A stretch of 64,000 nt of DNA from positions 124,001 through 188,000 of the forward strand of contig CAJNDT010003524.1 in assembly GCA_905221615.1 (NCBI GenBank), read 5' to 3'. The DNA comes from Symbiodinium sp. CCMP2592. Its lineage: Eukaryota > Sar > Dinophyceae > Suessiales > Symbiodiniaceae. The notes beneath the pieces were generated by a model, which was not told where the DNA came from, made no database searches, and was given only the letters and a program-made list of their open reading frames with translations. A program made the position numbers and the translations under genes. Shown here piece after piece: positions 1 to 11,690 of the stretch (position 1 is the stretch's first letter; each line of letters begins with the position of its first letter).

Positions 1-921
1 CCTTCTCTACACAATAGGAGGGGAGCATTCAGGCAGGCGGAATTGCTAAACCATCATCCTGCGTGCTCAGCTCACATACTTCAGGCAAGACACCACTGGC
101 TGACTGTACCTTGCTTGCAGCAAGGCTATATACAGACTGGGGGCTTGGCTCTCAGTTCTTGTATGACAGATGACGATGACTCCAAACTGAGCACTCTGTA
201 ATTCGACTTGCCTGTGTAGGTATACAGTTGGAGACGACAGTGCCGACGAATTTCCGACCCTAGAAACTCCGTCAATTGCAGGATCCTTGTACGGACCACC
301 CCGACAAAAGGCACCCCGGATTGAACAATTGAATAGCGATGCGCAATCATGCGTCTTTCTCGCTAAAGGTATGCGGTATGACAAATCGATTTGCGCGACC
401 TTCAATCAGCGGGATTGGAAGCAAAGACTCTGCAGGCCGCTGGCGAGGCCGGTCGTGCCGGTGGGATCATAATGTCATAATGTAATGTGAGGCTGACATG
501 GACATGTTGCTGCCCTGTTGTTGAAAAAGAATACACGTTCCGCAGAGAGGATATACTAGCGGATCGACGGGTATAGCAGCTACTACTGCTTGTGTCATGG
601 TTGCCATGCTGCGACGGTAAAATTGCGCTTGGAGCTTGGCAGCTTTTGGCAAAGAGCCTCGCATCGAAAAAATGAAAGGCGCTAAATTTACATCCCACGA
701 CATGAATTAGGAAGCCCAGGCAGAAGCACTGCAAACCTCAATTACCTCCGAATCAAGCACTGCTAGCTGCTACCATTTCCTGGAACGTGGCTCGAAGGAC
801 TTACCCGGAAGGCGGCTTGAATTCTGCTTGCAATGCCTGTGTGACAGGATGGTCTACGACTGAGACCGGCAAGCTCTATATGGGCTCGACGACACAGACA
901 GACGCACCATAGCAAGAACAC

Positions 922-928
<7 letters not shown>
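1..928. other. no gene recognised
   Basis: Mixed-composition sequence without a convincing exon on either strand. Open frames here are short and their translations look random. No telomere-like motif and no inverted-repeat element was seen before about 1.4 kb. Confidence 0.4.
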
Positions 929-957
<29 letters not shown>

Positions 958-1101
958 ACACAGACACAGAGGGAGGGCAAGAACAAGAGACACAGAGAGA
1001 GAGAGAGAAAGAAAGAAAGAAAGAAAGAATCAAAGGAAGGAAGAAAGAAAGAGAGATATAGAGAGATGGAGGGAGAGCGAGAGAAAGAGAGAGAAGTGAC
1101 C
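929..1101. repeat. CA/GA microsatellite
   Basis: A (CA)n run followed by GAGA and GAAA tracts. Cys/Val-rich and Ser/Leu-rich frames across it are artefacts of the repeat. Confidence 0.9.
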
Positions 1102-1108
1102 CAACCGG

Positions 1109-1230
1109 TCATAGGACACCTCAATTCCTCAAGCCTTTTGCCAACCTCAATGACTTCTGGCGGGCGGCTGCAGTGGCTGCAGCTTTCGAAGAGTTTCGAT
1201 TTCCCGGGTGCTGCGGGCTTATGAGCCACA
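1109..1230 (+). CDS. possible exon, unknown protein
   Basis: After a CATAG|G acceptor-like site the plus strand stays open to a stop and reads TPQFLKPFANLNDFWRAAAV followed by an Ala/Glu/Phe stretch. The composition is protein-like, but no phase-matched neighbour exon was found. The minus frame over the same bases is also open, so strand and reality are both uncertain. Confidence 0.28.
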
Positions 1231-1437
1231 GTAGCTCTTCTAACAGTTGAGCCAGAGCTGCAGGCCGTCGGTATGTTGGTTCGATCAAGAAGCCCCTGTC
1301 ACTAAATCCTACACTTCCGAAACCTCGCCATTCTTCTTGTTCAGCGATGCATTTCCTACTTTAGTCTCCAAGGCTTACATTGTGTCCCTGTTAGAGTCAG
1401 AGTGAAAACTTCTCAAAAAAAGCCTTGTTTTTTGAAG

Positions 1438-2330
1438 CCCTAAGCCCCAAACCCTGAGCGCATAAACCCTGAACCCCAAATCGCAAAACCCTGAACCCTA
1501 AACACTCAACCCTGAAACCTAGACTCTATAGACCCGAAGCCCTAAAACCCAAACCCTCGACCCCAAACCCTCAACCCTAAAACCCCAACGCCATATCTAA
1601 AGCCGGCCCTAGACCTCAACCCTCAACCCTAATGGCTAACCAAGTGCTCAACCCTGCTTGGAGGTTCAGTATCATAGGTGGGGTAACCATAGTTACAATA
1701 CCCATATTAGGCGACTTCAGACTACCCTAAAACCCTCATCCCCAACCCTACCGAACCCTGAAACGAACCCTAAATCTCTATAGCCCCTCTTATAACTGCC
1801 CATAAACCTGCAAGTAAACCCCAAATCCTTAAATTACAGGCGTGTCGAGTTTAGAGTTTAAGGTTTTAGAGTCTAGGGTTGCAGGGTTTTGGTGTTAGGG
1901 TTTAGGGGTTCTAGGTTTAGGGATTCTAGGGTTCAGAGTTTTGTGGCTGAGGGGTTGTAGGGTCAGGGTTGTAGGGTTTAGTGACTGCAGGGTTTAAGGC
2001 GGTTTTGGGTTTAACGGCTCAGGGTCTACGGTTTTATGGTTTGGGGCTTTGTGGGTTTATGGTTCAGGGATTTGGGGTTGGAGGGGCCGCGCAGTCTGTC
2101 AGCAACAAGTTGGAGGAAGGGTCTAATGGTTAGGGGATACGGGCAGGGATACCCCTTCATACAAAGCTTGTTTTTGGGGGCTTTAGTTTCAGCTTCGGTT
2201 TAGGGCTTAGGGGTCATGTTTAGGGATCCTTCGCAAACTGAGCTGAAATGGAAAGCAAACCTAGTAAGCTATAACCGACCCTAAACCCGAATGCACGATG
2301 TGAACCCTCCGAAACCCTAAACGACTAAGG
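1438..2330. repeat. degenerate telomere-like tracts
   Basis: From 1438 to about 1640 the plus strand is rich in CCCTAAA variants, and from about 1845 to 2230 in TTTAGGG variants, so the two tracts face each other. Between them (about 1657-1815) lie weak ends resembling the ACTTGGAGG family. This is interstitial and diverged, not a chromosome end. Confidence 0.75.
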
Positions 2331-2844
2331 CTGCTCTGGTCTGGAGAAGTTTATGGAAGACGGCCGAGGTATGGGCTCGCACGCAGTAGGGCTCCGGCAT
2401 GTTTAGGATTTGGGATGAGGAGTTACCTAGAGACTCCATAGTAGTTCCTTTCGGGGATTACCTTATAGGCTATACGATTCTACATATGAAACCCAAAAGG
2501 GAACTACTATGAGCCCCGGGTACTGGGCTCTAGACTGTGGGTTCAAGATTTTTTGGACTGCAGACTTAGCACGTACTGAGCTGTCTGGCCTCAATCTCTT
2601 TTACCATCTTCTTCACCTGGTGCACTGGACTTTGAAGTAACCAGGGAGATAACAGTATAGCCTTGTATTTCATATAGGTTCCTTTAAGGAACAGGTACCC
2701 AAAAACATATTCAAGTATGGTACTCCAAACCCAGGTGCAATCGCAGCACATGAGGAGAGATTTCGCTCGTTCTTGTTGGGCCAGCAAAAGGCAGATGCAA
2801 TGCTGCAGGAAGATTGCCAGGGCGGATGTGCACGGAGCCGCTAG
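2331..2844 (+). CDS. two phase-matched exons, unknown protein C-terminus
   Basis: Exon 2331-2369 lies between CTAAG| and |GTATGG and ends in phase 1. Exon 2735-2844 starts after CCCAG|GT, completes the codon, and reads AHEERFRSFLLGQQKADAML to a TAG stop. The second exon is hydrophilic and looks helical. The satellite begins 78 bp after the stop. A minus-strand frame at 2566-2619 reads VKKMVKEIEARQL after CAG|G and could be an exon of the opposite strand instead. Most nearby genes are on the minus strand, which counts against this call. Confidence 0.35.
2430..2514. mobile_element. short inverted-repeat element, family B
   Basis: Ends are inverted copies built around CTCCATAGTAGTTCC and GGGAACTACTATGAG, with a central TTATAGG. 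Same core as the copies near 6.9, 14.6, 44.2, 55.5, 58.1 and 62.6 kb. No coding capacity, consistent with a MITE. Confidence 0.8.
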
Positions 2845-2921
2845 TTACACGTCACCCGACAAATGTAGTAAAGATCCGATGCGAACTAGCCGCGCTCCCT
2901 CATTCCTTTGTGCCTTCTAAG

Positions 2922-4590
2922 ACATGCCACAGCCACAAGAAAGTGTCCCGGCGAGATTTGACACAAAAGCTGCTACCAAAGCAACCTTGCAACACGGCGC
3001 ACGGGGCTCTTCTAGCGCATGGAATAGGGGCCCACAGCTCTAAGAGTCACGAGTGTGGGCCCGGGGGTTTGTATGCGCAGTGACGACCTGTGACGATTGC
3101 GATGCACACCCGTCTCATGTCGTCGTTCATTCTTCAAGCACATGCCACAACCACAAGGAAGTGTTCCGGCGAGATTTGACACAAAAGCTGCTACCAAAGC
3201 AACCTTGCAACACGGCGCACGGGGCTCTTCTAGCGCATGGAATAGGGGCCCACAGCTCTAAGAGTCACGAGTGTGGGCCCGGGGGTTTGTATGCGCAGTG
3301 ACGACCTGTGACGATGGCGATGGACGCCCGTCTCATGTCGTCGTTCATTCAAGCACATGCCACAACCACAAGGAAGTGTTCCGGCGAGATTTGACACAAA
3401 AGCTGCTACCAAAGCAACCTTGCAACACAGCGCACGGGGCTCTTCTAGCGCATGGAATAGGGGCCCACAGCTCTAAGAGTCACGAGTGTGGGCCCGGGGG
3501 TTTGTATGCCCAGTGACGACCTGTGACGATGGCGATGCACACCCGTCTCATGTCGTCGTTCATTCAAGCACATGCCACAACCGCAAGAAAGTGTTCCGGC
3601 GAGATTTGACACAAAAGCTGCTACCAAAGCAACCTTGCAACACGGCGCACGGGGCTCTTCTAGCGCATGGAATAGGGGCCCACAGCTCTAAGAGTCACGA
3701 GTGTGGGCCCGGGGGTTTGTATGCGCAGTGACGACCTGTGACGATGGCGATGCACACCCGTCTCATGTCGTCGTTCATTCAAGCACATGCCACAACCACA
3801 ACAAAGTGTTCCGGCGAGATTTGAAACAAAAGCTGCTACCAAAGCAACCTTGCAACACGGCGAACGGGGCTCTTCTAGCGCATGGAATAGGGGCCCACAG
3901 CTCTAAGAGTCACGAGTGTGGGCCCGGGGGTTTGTATGCGCAGTGACGACCTGTGACGATGGCGATGGACGCCCGTCTCATGTCGTCGTTCATTCAAGCA
4001 CATGCCACAACCGCAAGAAAGTGTTCCGGCGAGATTTGACACAAAAGCTGCTACCAAAGCAACCTTGCAACACGGCGCACGGGGCTCTTCTAGCGCATGG
4101 AATAGGGGCCCACAGCTCTAAGAGTCACGAGTGTGGGCCCGGGGGTTTGTATGCGCAGTGACGACCTGTGACGATGGCGATGGACGCCCGTCTCATGTCG
4201 TCGTTCATTCAAGCACATGCCACAACCGCAAGAAAGTGTTCCGGCGAGATTTGACACAAAAGCTGCTACCAAAGCAACCTTGCAACACGGCGCACGGGGC
4301 TCTTCTAGCGCATGGAATAGGGGCCCACAGCTCTAAGAGTCACGAGTGTGGGCCCGGGGGTTTGTATGCGCAGTGACGACCTGTGACGATTGCGATGCAC
4401 ACCCGTCTCATGTCGTCGTTCATTCAAGCACATGCCACAACCGCAAGAAAGTGTTCCGGCGAGATTTGACACAAAAGCTGCTACCAAAGCAACCTTGCAA
4501 CACGGCGCACGGGGCTCTTCTAGCGCATGGAATAGGGGCCCACAGCTCTAAGAGTCACGAGTGTGGGCCCGGGGGTTTGTATTCGCATTG
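2922..4590. repeat. 215-bp satellite array, 8 copies
   Basis: Copies start at 2922, 3140, 3355, 3570, 3785, 4000, 4215 and 4430. The first is 218 bp (an extra TTCT-type insertion), the others are 215 bp, and the last lacks about 50 bp. Copies differ at only a few positions. Each holds a hairpin: GGGCCCACA, a 17-base loop, then TGTGGGCCC. Open frames of about 81 and 60 codons recur on opposite strands, but 215 is not a multiple of 3 and each frame ends within one period, so a long repeat protein is not possible. I read this as non-coding satellite. Confidence 0.95.
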
Positions 4591-5455
4591 ACAAGGGCAT
4601 AGAACACCTTCCAAATACCTTAAGATTCCACCTATGAGATGTATGATCTACACAGCACGAAGACGGCTATTGACGCGCTCTCTGTATGCCACATATAAAT
4701 ATATAATGCATGAACTAATACAACAGCTGTAGCTCAGCGTCATATAGCGCGGCATGGTCGGTATGACGTGATATATAGTAGCTCAATGCCTACCAAAAAC
4801 AACGAATATATGTGTGTGTATATATTGGGTGGATGGATGGAAGGATGGATGCAAGGACTGATGGAAAGATGGATGGATGGACGGAGGGATGCATGGATGG
4901 ATGATGGATGGATGGATGGAGGGAGGGAGGGTAGGGAGGGAGGGGATTCGCGGATGGAGATGTGTGTGTGTGTGTGTGTGTGTATATGTCTATATATACA
5001 GTATGCAGATACAGCTGTATGTGAACACACGTGAATAAGTATAGTATATATATATATACACACATGTAAACCCTTGTGTAAGTTTAGTGTCTGTAAGCCA
5101 CTTCTCCGCGCTTATATACGAGTATGTGTACGTATGTGATGCTCGTAAGCAGCGCATATATTTGCACTGTAAATGCTATAGCTATGTCGTGTCCTGCCAA
5201 ATATCGCGTACGACAATTGCCGGATGCGACGTTTAGCGTCTTTGCAATTCAGCCCCTGTGGGTTTCAGTCATCTATTTTTTGCTGCTGACCCAAAGGGTC
5301 CAGAGTAGACAAGCCTCTAAAGGGTTCAGGGCTTCGGGTGTAGGGTTTAGGGTAGTGGAATGTAAGGTTTCTATATTGGGAAGTACTATTGTGATTTGGG
5401 TAAGTATTCCCATGTACAGGCACTTAAGACCCTTTGGGCGAGTATGCTCCTGAGT
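4591..5455. other. microsatellite-rich, no gene
   Basis: Holds ATGG/GGAT repeats (about 4828-4950), a TG run (4960-4983) and TA runs (4985-5062), then telomere-like G-rich sequence near 5335. No exon is supported here. Confidence 0.6.
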
Positions 5456-5473
5456 TCGGGTGTGCCCAAACGC

Positions 5474-8055
5474 CTTGGCCCCGAAGCATCGAGCCTCATC
5501 TGCGGCGCCGGTGTTAGCAATGTCCACGATACGCGCACAGAAGCTCTTCCTGTTGCAGCTCTTCTGCCCACACCCATCGGCTCTAATCGCTACGTAGAGG
5601 ATCAGGGCACCTGGTAAGTTTAGGCAGGGTTAAAAGTAAGGTAACTATAGTCACATCCGCTTTTAGGCCAAATCAAGTCCTATGATCCTCCAAGTAGCAT
5701 CCCTTTGATAGCATCCACACAACAATATTCCTAAGGAGAACTATATACACTCACCAATATCCCTAACGCAAACTTACTCCATGTAAGCCCGCGCCTAATC
5801 CAGTAGCCGAGCTCAGATATTGCGAGTCTATTTATTGGTGGTCTAGAGGGTTTTGGGATTCAAGCTGAATGTTCTGCCTTGAGCACCTATGGTTGATGCG
5901 GACGGGTATAGGGATCGATGCTTAATAGGTTCTATCCAGAGTTCTTGAACAAACCCACATCCTAAGTGCTTGCATGATGTCCAGTTTGTTAGCGGGAACA
6001 AAAATGAGCCTTACGGGATTACACAACAGGGCATTGGCCCCCAAAGTAAGGTGACTTAGACCTATAAGCAAAACCCCAAACCCTAAATCCGAAACCCGCA
6101 AGCCCTGAACCAAAACCCTAAACCCTAAACCCTAAAACCTTAAAACCCTACATACTAAACCAAACCCCCAAACCCTCAGTGAGCGCCGTGGGCCTGGCCA
6201 AGGTATCCCAGGACGTCCGGTAGCCGTGCTGCCAGGCGATGGGGTTCCATCTGAGCGTAGACGGACTTAGGCTTTCAGCGGCGCGTTAATGTTTTTGTGA
6301 GCTGTTATAGGCTTCTCGCATTTCTTAGGGTGTTACCGGGATTTGATCAAGGGCCTTTGTTTTTGGAGGTTTGGGGTTTAGAAGTTGAGGTGTTCATGTC
6401 TGGAGTTTTGGGTTTGGGTATGCACTTTGTGAGATATCATTGCGATTAAGACTGAAAATAGGGCACCTGGAGGTCTTTTACGAGGCGTAGGGATCTTGTA
6501 GGGGAATAAGAGTGTTAAGGTTGAACAAAGCGGGTTCTTCAATACGTTCAAAAATTTAGGATTTTGAGGTTCAGGGGCAAGGATTGATGGTTCTAGGTGT
6601 GTGATTCAATCTCAAAAACCTTAAGCCTCAAGCCTGAAACCCAAAACACTGAATCCTGAACCTTGCTTAAAGGATCATGGAACTTAGTAACTAGGGTTAA
6701 ACTTAGGGTAACTATATACTTTATGACCCCAATTAAGGTACTTCTAACCCATGATCCTCCAAGCAGGTCTTAGGCCTTTCAGTCTATGCCAGAAAAACCG
6801 CAGCGCCGAACCCTGAACCTTCAGATGCAAACCCCGAACTCTCGAGTCGATGGTGATCGAAGAAGGGGAGACGTAGCCAGGCTTGGACTCTTCCTATAGT
6901 CTCCATTGTAGTTCCTTTTTTGGTTTAACCAGTTATATATTAAAGATCCTATAAGCTAAAAAAGGAACTACAATGGAGACTATAGGTTGTGTATCGGTGA
7001 AGCGACAGGTTTAGGTCATCTTTCAATGCCTGACTGGGCATGATCACCCAACAGCAATAAGGCGATCTTAACAATTCCCAAAGGGTCCAAAGTACCTTTT
7101 TACTAGACTGTAGGTATCTATGTTAGGTATCAGGAATTACTATTATGGTTTGGGTAACTATTCCCCATAGTACATAGGACCCTGTGGGATTGTTCAAAGC
7201 CAACTGCATTTGAAGGACCAGGCCTACTTGGAGGATCATGGGACTTAGTAAGTAAGTTGGTTATACGTACCTTAATTTGGGTTATAAGTATAGTTACCGT
7301 AATTTTAACCATAGTTACTAAGTCCCATGATCCTTTAAGTAAGGACTTCAGATACTTAGGGTTCAGCCAGGACCCCCAAGGCCCCTTTAATAGAGCCCAT
7401 GGTCCTTAACAGTGGGTATTTGAGGTATACTGGAAGATAGTTGCGGGGTCTAGAAGGGGTGCAGATTCACATCGACTGGCGAAACGATGGAAGATGGATC
7501 CCTGAAAGCTCAAGCCCAAAAACCATGAAGCGCCGAACACTCAAATGCGAAGCCGAAGCCCAAAACCCCTAACCCTGAGCCCAAACCCGGCCCGGCAAAC
7601 CCGAACCCCAAAATTCTGTCCCAAAATGCTGTCCGTTAAACTCGAAAGCACACACAGGTCTGAAACCACTAAACAGTACTTCCGCAAGTTTCTCAAATTC
7701 AAGCGCCAAGACGTGCTCACATACAACACTAACCCCGCACCCGACCCCCTGAACCTTACCTTAACCTAGCACAGCGTACCTTCCCTACAGTTTGTCTGCT
7801 AACGGTTTCTATGCAAACTTACACAAGTCGGTTCTACCAGTTGAATATGCCGGAACCCGACACATCGTGTCCTAAAAGACTCCTGCAAACAAACCACGGC
7901 CAGGCTCCCCGCTTCTCCCAAACAAGCTGCCGGATCTCTCCGAAGAGCATGTCTGTGTCCTCTTCTGGGATTAAAGCCTAGGGGTGTAGGGTTTAGGGGT
8001 TCAGGGTTTAGGGTCCGGAAAGGTGTATACGTATATATATATATATATGTATGTG

Positions 8056-8106
<51 letters not shown>

Positions 8107-9507
8107 TGTTTTTATCGGTGCCGACGCAGGGCTTAGGACCAATTGGTGCTTGGGGGTATAGGACCCTGAACCCAAACCAATAAAGCCTCAGCCCGAGACT
8201 AGACTTGGACTTCGGGTCTTGGGTCTACACTTAAGGATGCTCCCCTAGACCCCACCCTAAACCCTAAGCGTTAGCATAACAGCCCCTGGCTCCAAAGCCT
8301 TAGAATCCCAAGCAAGAGTAAACCCTAAGGGTCCACGTACACATTTTGTATATACATTGGCCTTTAAAGTGGTCCCTATATAGGTAAATGGGGGCAAAAG
8401 TATATACTAGTTGGGCACATGGACCCCTGGGGTAACACAGATTTACAGTACCTTTGTAGGACCCTTCTTATTATCATAACCTTCGAGTGTCCTTTGACGG
8501 AGCCCTTACAGGACACTCTGATTTCCTACTTCCTGGAAACCAAGCGGGCGCCTTCTTTCTGAGACCTGGCCCGATCAGCTTCCACACTTGGTGGTGGGGA
8601 CCTGGGCTTTCTGGATTTTTTGATAGGGCTGCAGTCTATAAGGATTCTGTTTTGTGGAGTTTGCTAGGATTTCGAACGATTCTGTTTTGTGGAGTTTTGA
8701 TAGGATTTCTATATGGGTTTTGTTTTGAGAAATTCGAAAGGGTTTGTCGAAAGGCTTTGTAAGGATTCTATAAGGGGTTGAGGGAGAGTCTAGGCTATAG
8801 GGCGCAGGGCTTGGGGTCACGAATTCAAGTCCACCAAGGCGGTGTAGCAACTCGAGGGTCACAAATGGCAGGGTAGGTTTGAATCCCTTGTTGCAATACC
8901 CTTATACAGCTCTGGGTGCCCGGCGCTTGAAATCCTCTGCTTTCAGCGCCTTGAAAAGAGGGGCTTCTGGTGTTTTGGGGGGCTTTTAGGTTAGAGGGCT
9001 CCATGGTCTGGGATGGGGTTGAACCAGATATTTGCAGGCTTTAGCAAATTTTAGGGTTTAGGGTTTAGGATGGGGTTTAACCAGACTCAGAGGATCTATA
9101 CACTACTATACGGAATTAGGTCCCAAAAGACCATCCTATTATCGTTTTGGGAACCTATTTCCACATTGGTAGTGCCTTTGGACCCTCTGGGTGATTTTTG
9201 CAGGCTTTATCAAACTTAAGTGGATTGCGTAAGAGTTTCCTTAGGTTTGGGCTTCAGGGGGTTCTCGGGCATGGGGGGCCAGGGTTTTGGTGTGACGGGC
9301 TTCCTTACACCGAAAGACCCCAACTGCCCTTAATCAAGGAATGTATGCCTGTAACCACAGATAGCACATGAAGCCCGACATACTTTGAAGCTCGAATCCT
9401 TACTTAAGCACAAACGAAACCCTATTATGTCTGTCAGGGTATGCGATGCCGCAGGGATCCTGTATGTAATTTCGTACAGTCCAGTTATAGATTATGTACT
9501 ATATCTG

Positions 9508-9542
<35 letters not shown>

Positions 9543-10788
9543 CACATAAGGATGTCCAACTGCTGTGTTCTGGCCCTATAGGTCTTCATGGCTAAAGCGT
9601 TCAGGGTTTCACAGCACGCGCCTCGTTCAACTGCATGGCAACGCCGCGAGCCCAGTCGAGCTCCTACGTGATAAAAGGGGACTTGATAATTCGAAAAGGA
9701 ATAGGAGGTACATCATAATACATGGTGCATATACGTAGGGAATATAGCGGGGGGTACCAGTACTAGTTTTCATTCACGCCCCTATGATAAAATTGGCCCG
9801 CAAGGCAGGGGAGATGTGACGGTTCGGGGTTGCGTAGCATGAGGAGGGTCTACACGTCTTGTGTGCAGCTGATGCTGATGGCGATGCACTCGTGCTCCTG
9901 CTATTGGCTTCTGTCAGCGCCATGATGTTGCTTTTTACGGTTTCAGGCTCCAAGCAGCTTGCTTCTTGACAGAAACAGTTTCAGGGGTCATGGGGTGTAC
10001 AGTTCCCAGAGTGACTCGGACCACACACAACCGCTGCAGGCGTGATTCGGGCAATTGATCGTAGATCGAAGACCCCTAAGCCCCCAAACCCCTAAACTCT
10101 AAACCCCACCCCAACCCATCCCCAACCCAGTAGGCTCTAAGTTAGAAGTTGTCAACATCCGAAACCCTCTTCAACTCTTCCCATCTTCAATCCGCCTCTC
10201 TAATTCGCAGCCCAAACCCTGAGCCCAAGGCCTGAACTCCCCGAACCTCAACCCACGTGGCCTAATCATAAACCCTAATTTCCGTAACCCATAACCCCAC
10301 ATTCTCTGAACTTTCAAACCGAAATCAGAACCTTCAACCCTGAACCTCATCAAACCCCAAAGCCATGAACTAGACCTTCAACCCTGAATCCTCCTTCAAA
10401 TAGCATGTCGACCTATAAACCCTTCACAAATGCTTTGAATCCCCAGTCCTTCTGATCAAGCTCCGGCTCCTCAGACTTCTTTGCCTGCTGCAGCTCTCGC
10501 ACCTCGCCCAAGGAGCCGGCTCGATGGCTCTTAGGGTCCAGGGTTTAGCAGGGGGTCTAGAAATAATCCTGCGAAAACCTCCTGCAAAACCCCGGCCCTA
10601 AACCCTAAACCATACACCCCCTAAACCCAAACCTCTTAAACCTGAAAACCCACACCCTTACACACACCAAAGTGCCTCCATCAGAAAACCCTGAGCCCCC
10701 CCCCCCCCCCCCGGACCTGTCACCTCCCCCAAGCGCTCCCGGCCTTTCTCTGCTTCCTTGGTGGCAGAAGCTACGAACGAGCGTCGGG
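5474..10788 (-). CDS. multi-exon gene, unknown charged protein
   Basis: Ten exons can be chained on the minus strand: 10788-10724, 10529-10449, 9663-9613, 8949-8908, 8606-8541, 7977-7891, 6893-6840, 6265-6185 and about 5563-5474, with a possible extension beyond. Every internal junction falls in phase 0, so each of those exons is a multiple of three. Pieces read SLGEVRELQQAKKSEEPELD, ELDWARGVAMQLNEARA, ALKAEDFKRRAPRA, MLFGEIRQLVWEKRGAWPWF and CARIVDIANTGAADEARC. The early part is rich in Lys/Glu/Gln and probably helical; I recognise no domain. Donors are mostly GT, with GC after 6185 and GA after 10449. The acceptor at 6893 is the end of a family B element. Start and stop codons were not found, so both gene ends are open. 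Confidence 0.5.
5592..5695. mobile_element. family A element, degenerate
   Basis: Starts ACGTAGAGGATCAGGG and ends CCTATGATCCTCCAAGT, with a TAACTATAGT core. It resembles the better-kept family A copies (ACTTAAAGGATCATGGGACTTAGTAA). Confidence 0.6.
6070..6180. repeat. CCCTAAA-like tract
   Basis: Several near-perfect CCCTAAA units on the plus strand, immediately next to the exon at 6265-6185. On the gene's own strand this is TTTAGGG at the 5' side of the intron. Confidence 0.7.
6666..6764. mobile_element. family A element
   Basis: CTTAAAGGATCATGGAACTTAGTAACTAGGG at one end and ATGATCCTCCAAG at the other, around TAACCCCAATTAAGG-type core sequence. Confidence 0.8.
6894..6986. mobile_element. 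family B element at a splice acceptor
   Basis: Near-perfect terminal inverted repeats CTATAGTCTCCATTGTAGTTCC and GGAACTACAATGGAGACTATAG. On the minus strand its terminal ACTATAG is followed directly by the exon starting at 6893 (reads EESKPGYVSPSSITIDSR), so the element supplies the AG of the acceptor. Confidence 0.85.
7226..7339. mobile_element. family A element
   Basis: ACTTGGAGGATCATGGGACT to CCCATGATCCTTTAAGT, 114 bp, well conserved. On the minus strand its end is followed by AG|GCC. Confidence 0.9.
7369..7432. mobile_element. family G repeat
   Basis: AGGACCCCCAAGGCCCCTTT ... GGGTATTTGAGGTATACTGG; a reverse-complement relative lies at about 50999-51072 and a compact hairpin relative at 39325-39397. 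Confidence 0.55.
8030..8101. repeat. TA microsatellite
   Basis: Almost pure alternating T/A with TATG interruptions. It lies in an intron of the minus-strand gene. Confidence 0.9.
8328..8427. mobile_element. family J repeat
   Basis: Starts AGGGTCCACGTACACAT and ends CACATGGACCCCT, with TATATACTAGTTGGG inside. A second copy lies at 20485-20584. Confidence 0.65.
9101..9174. mobile_element. hairpin element
   Basis: CACTACTATACGGAATTAGG opposite CCTATTTCCACATTGGTAGTG, with TCCCAAAA/TTTTGGGA at the stem base. Only copy seen in this window. Confidence 0.6.
10081..10440. repeat. CCCTAAA-like tract
   Basis: Long degenerate CCCTAAA/CCCTGAA sequence between the exons at 10449 and 9663. On the minus (sense) strand it reads as G-rich TTTAGGG near the intron's 5' end. 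Confidence 0.7.
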
Positions 10789-11299
10789 CTTGAGGGCATA
10801 ATTGGGTTTCCGGGGGCTTCGGGGGTTAGTACTTCGAGTTGAGGGCAGGATTAGGCTTCTGGGGTTCAGGGGTTCAGTAATTACCTAGGGTTGAGGGTCT
10901 CGGGGTGTAGGGTTGAGGGCTCACGCTGCACGTAAGCCATGTGCAGGGTGTGTCTGTGTGTCGCTCTTAGGGTGCACGCGAAGCCCAAGACCGGCACCGT
11001 GCAGATGCGACCCTACCACCGCAATACAACAGGTATAAACAGAAATTGTCATTCCTGTGCTATGGCTACTGTTCTTACTCTGATTATGGTGGTGGTGTTC
11101 GCACAGTTGCTACGACGTGTACCGTGCACCATTCTCTTCGTATGCGTGCTAGGTTACTCTGGCGATGTAGCACGAAATGCTCACATCGCGAGTTCCCTTT
11201 AAAGTGTGGCTGCAAGGAACAAGCAAAGTAAACATGAGTAGGCAGCAGGACATCGGATCCGTCACTACACAATGAAAGCTCCTGACAACAGAATCTCCT

Positions 11300-11587
11300 G
11301 CCGAGGGGCTCTTCTTGCTCTTCTTCCGCCATCAGGAGGAACAGCGTGCTGGCCTGGCTTGCATCATGCTTCATATTTTCTAGGCATCAAGTTCTGCAAA
11401 ATACATTGAAACCAAGATGTGCCCATTTTTGTCAAATTGTGAGGTGGGGTCCTGACAAGCATTCGGTTTCCCCATGGTCTTGCGCCAGCCCCGTGGTGGG
11501 GAATATTCCGTAGCGGGGTTTTCACCGACATGAGCACAAACTTGGAAACCATCTGGGCTGGAAGTCGCACAGCATCCGCAACCTCTA
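11300..11587 (-). CDS. two probable exons, unknown protein
   Basis: Exon one starts at 11587 after TTTAGAG|G and reads VADAVRLPAQMVSKFVLMS before a GT donor near 11531; a longer reading of the same region is also open. Exon two starts at 11353 after GCCAG|G and reads ASTLFLLMAEEEQEEPLG. They lie between the exon chains at 11691-12946 and 5474-10788 on the same strand and may join them, but phase into 10788 does not fit without another exon. Confidence 0.4.
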
Positions 11588-11690
11588 AACACTACACCCA
11601 AAAACCTGAACCCCGAGCCCTACACCCTGAATCCTCACGTCGTAGTCCCCCTTATAGGAACCCCGAACCCTAAACCCCTACACCCCGAAC

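Noticed and set aside
1438..2230. True telomere end
   Set aside because: Units are degenerate, occur in both orientations, and similar tracts are spread through the whole window.
2922..4590. CRISPR-like array or repeat protein
   Set aside because: The whole 215-bp unit is conserved with no variable spacers, and the period is not a multiple of three.
10696..10712. Poly-C run as a structural element
   Set aside because: Simple homopolymer; likely slippage within an intron.
10971..11032. Plus-strand exon reading VHAKPKTGTVQMRPYHRNTT
   Set aside because: Splice-like borders and good composition, but it would lie inside an intron of the minus-strand gene and has no phase-matched partner. Left open rather than listed.
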